Positions 25,480 through 26,621 of a stretch of 26,621 nucleotides of DNA are shown piece by piece. The notes below the pieces were generated by a model. The model had not been told where the DNA came from. It made no database searches and saw only the letters and a program-made list of their open reading frames with translations. A program made the position numbers and the translations under genes. Source of the DNA: a virus. The stretch is taken from the IMG/VR virus record IMGVR_UViG_3300028553_000140, positions 1 to 26,621 of that record. One strand, given 5' to 3'. Numbering within the stretch: position 1 is the first letter of the stretch; the number at the start of each line of letters is the position of its first letter.

Positions 25480-25676
25480 ATGCCCAAAAGACTCTCCACA
25501 CAACAGAAGATAGAATACTTCCTCCACGTAAGTGACCTATCTGTCCTCTCCATCTCCTTTTATGGTGGGAAGTATCAAGTTTATACACTGATGAAGAAGT
25601 CACCTATACAACTAAATCTAAGTCTATATCGAGGGCTATATCTGAACTCTATAAATTCTATAACGAAACTAAATAA
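25480..25676 (+). pseudogene. Hypothetical gene with an apparent frameshift near 25588
   Basis: Frame 1 from ATG 25480 gives MPKRLSTQQKIEYFLHVSDL, and so on to GGKYQVYTL; it then loses protein character, though it stays open to 25740. From about 25590 a different frame (-1) gives DEEVTYTTKSKSISRAISEL and ends at TAA 25674-25676, with coding-like composition. The two halves read naturally as one protein of about 65 residues, YQVYTL/DEEVTY, if a base was lost or the ribosome slips at ACACTGATG. That site is not a standard slippery heptamer, so a natural mutation or a sequencing error is more likely. No family recognised. Confidence 0.45.
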
Positions 25677-25794
25677 TGCTCAATATCCTCATACAATAAT
25701 AAATATGGGTAACTATCCCCTTAAAACAAGTAGATTATAAAATAGTAGTGTAGAAAAAACTAATTGCTGTCAAGGGATAATTACCAAAATCTAT

Positions 25795-25820
25795 AATCTA
25801 TACCGAGTATGAGTAGAATA
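25795..25820 (+). repeat. 26-bp dispersed repeat, copy 2
   Basis: AATCTATACCGAG followed by TATGAGTAGAATA, 25 of 26 bases as at 23508. It lies in the gene-free 25741-25900 interval, about 50 bases upstream of the -10 box for the final large gene. Confidence 0.8.
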
Positions 25821-25868
25821 TGTCGATCAAAATATAACTATATATAGTTTCAAAAGAATATAATTAAC

Positions 25869-25874
25869 TATAAT
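25869..25874 (+). promoter_or_regulatory. Putative -10 box and leader of the last complete gene
   Basis: TATAAT at 25869-25874 (another at 25859-25864). The following sequence GAGGATACTTACTTTTTA matches that at 15260 in 15 of 18 bases, and a T-rich leader of about 20 bases runs to ATG 25901. No convincing -35. Confidence 0.5.
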
Positions 25875-25900
25875 GAGGATACTTACTTTTTAATTTACTT

Positions 25901-26599
25901 ATGACTTCACTATCAACCAATTCAAGTACATCAACTATATCAACTACATACAGTCCAAATCTTACTGGTTGAATTATAACCGAAAAGAAGAAGTGATTTT
26001 TTAGCAAATTGTTTGGCAAGGAAAAGAAGTACGACTCAGATACATTTTTCTCTCTCATAAAGAACTGACTCAAGCAGATAGACTACAATAAAGCCCTCAA
26101 ATACAAGAAGGAAGTTATTAAGAATCTGAAACAAGCAGAATCTCTCTGACAAAAGCAAATGATTGAAACTCTGAATGAACAATTGCTCTGATTCAAAAAG
26201 GAGATACAGATTATATCTCGGTGATTTAATAAATATGTTTTTGAATCTGACATTGCCGACCTTGAGAGTGTTGGTATTCAATGAAAAACAATATGGAGAA
26301 AGGAAATACAGAACTATGTATCAGTCATACCGAGCAAGCCACTCAAAGAAATACTGAGAGCCAAAAAATACAATCTGTTTAACGAAATCATCATCATATA
26401 TACTCGAAATAGGTGAAGAGAGCTAGAACTAGACAAGAAGAAAAGCACAACAAATGAAAAGAGAAAGAAAGTAGATCCAATAGCATTTTGACTTGTCCGA
26501 GAGACTGGCAGATTATTTATAATTGCCGATTGGATGGATGATGAATGTGACTTTGATGTAAAGAAACTGCAAACTATTGTTGATATTAAATCTCTTTAA
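25901..26599 (+). CDS. Hypothetical protein, 232 residues
   Basis: Read through about a dozen TGA codons to TAA. Ser/Thr-rich N-terminal tail, basic linker (TEKKKGFFSKLFGKEKKYD), Lys/Gln-rich helical middle (residues about 55-110), then a folded-looking C-terminal half with PLKEILRAKKYNLFNEIIII and DPIAFGLVRETGRLFIIADW. I do not recognise a family. Own promoter and upstream repeat suggest separate regulation from the methyltransferase operon. Confidence 0.65.
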
Positions 26600-26600
26600 T

Positions 26601-26621
26601 ATGAAAGCCATCATCTACACT
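26601..26621 (+). CDS. Start of a further gene (cut by the window end)
   Basis: ATG one base after the previous TAA (TAAT-ATG junction) with seven visible codons, MKAIIYT. Nothing can be said of its product. Confidence 0.4.

Noticed and set aside
1-26621. tRNA genes, including a suppressor tRNA-Gly(UCA)
   Set aside because: No cloverleaf with a GTTCRA T-loop was found by eye; TTCGA strings all fall in coding sequence or the 19.7 kb hairpin. It may lie outside the window or in the host.

Overview
The window reads as a contiguous piece of a tailed double-stranded DNA phage (or prophage) that uses genetic code 25, in which UGA is glycine. With the standard code almost every gene breaks at TGA. 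With TGA read as Gly, about 40 genes open up, all on the + strand and closely packed, ending only in TAA or TAG. Gly rather than Trp is the right reading because the recoded codon falls on invariant glycines: the Walker A Gly of the terminase (PPRTGKT), both Gly of its GSITGRG motif, and the Gly of GNHD and GHxH in a metallophosphoesterase. Code 25 is known from Absconditabacteria (SR1) and Gracilibacteria, so the likely host is a member of those candidate phyla (inference). No tRNA, insertion sequence, CRISPR array or integrase was seen.

Layout. Positions 1-5227 hold two very large virion proteins. The first is cut by the window edge and carries an embedded GH24 lysozyme domain, like a DNA-ejection or cell-wall-penetrating protein. 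Positions 5229-11249 form the packaging and head block: two small proteins, large terminase, portal, a 97-residue protein, scaffold-like protein and major capsid protein. Positions 11288-14222 hold a small fibre/baseplate-like protein, a 768-residue tail fibre with YadA-like head repeats, and a 101-residue protein. Positions 14246-15157 carry small membrane proteins, including holin candidates. Positions 15288-18694 hold proteins of unknown role, a metallophosphoesterase, a CHAP endolysin and a papain-like cysteine protease. No tape-measure gene is seen and the head genes sit next to a lysozyme-bearing virion protein, which fits a podovirus better than a long-tailed phage (inference).

Positions 18834-26621 are the accessory and replication half: a Rha-family regulator, a small secreted protein, a YopX-family protein, a membrane-anchored lytic transglycosylase-like protein, a zincin metallopeptidase, a winged-helix replication protein, small zinc-ribbon proteins, an adenine-specific DNA methyltransferase, a probably frameshifted gene, and unknowns.

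The most notable non-coding signals are: (a) a nested/pseudoknot-capable RNA leader plus terminator before the scaffold gene; (b) a second loop-complementary element at the predicted transcript start upstream of the replication gene; (c) a long imperfect hairpin in a 267-base gap; (d) two promoter-to-terminator cassettes of about 80 bases sharing an identical 15-mer, which look like small RNA genes; (e) three genes with the spacing TATAAT-N6-ATG, suggesting leaderless mRNAs; and (f) general absence of Shine-Dalgarno sequences, with T-rich tracts or a stop codon directly before the ATG instead. UGA use is uneven: dense in the big ejection-type proteins, nearly absent in the major capsid gene.
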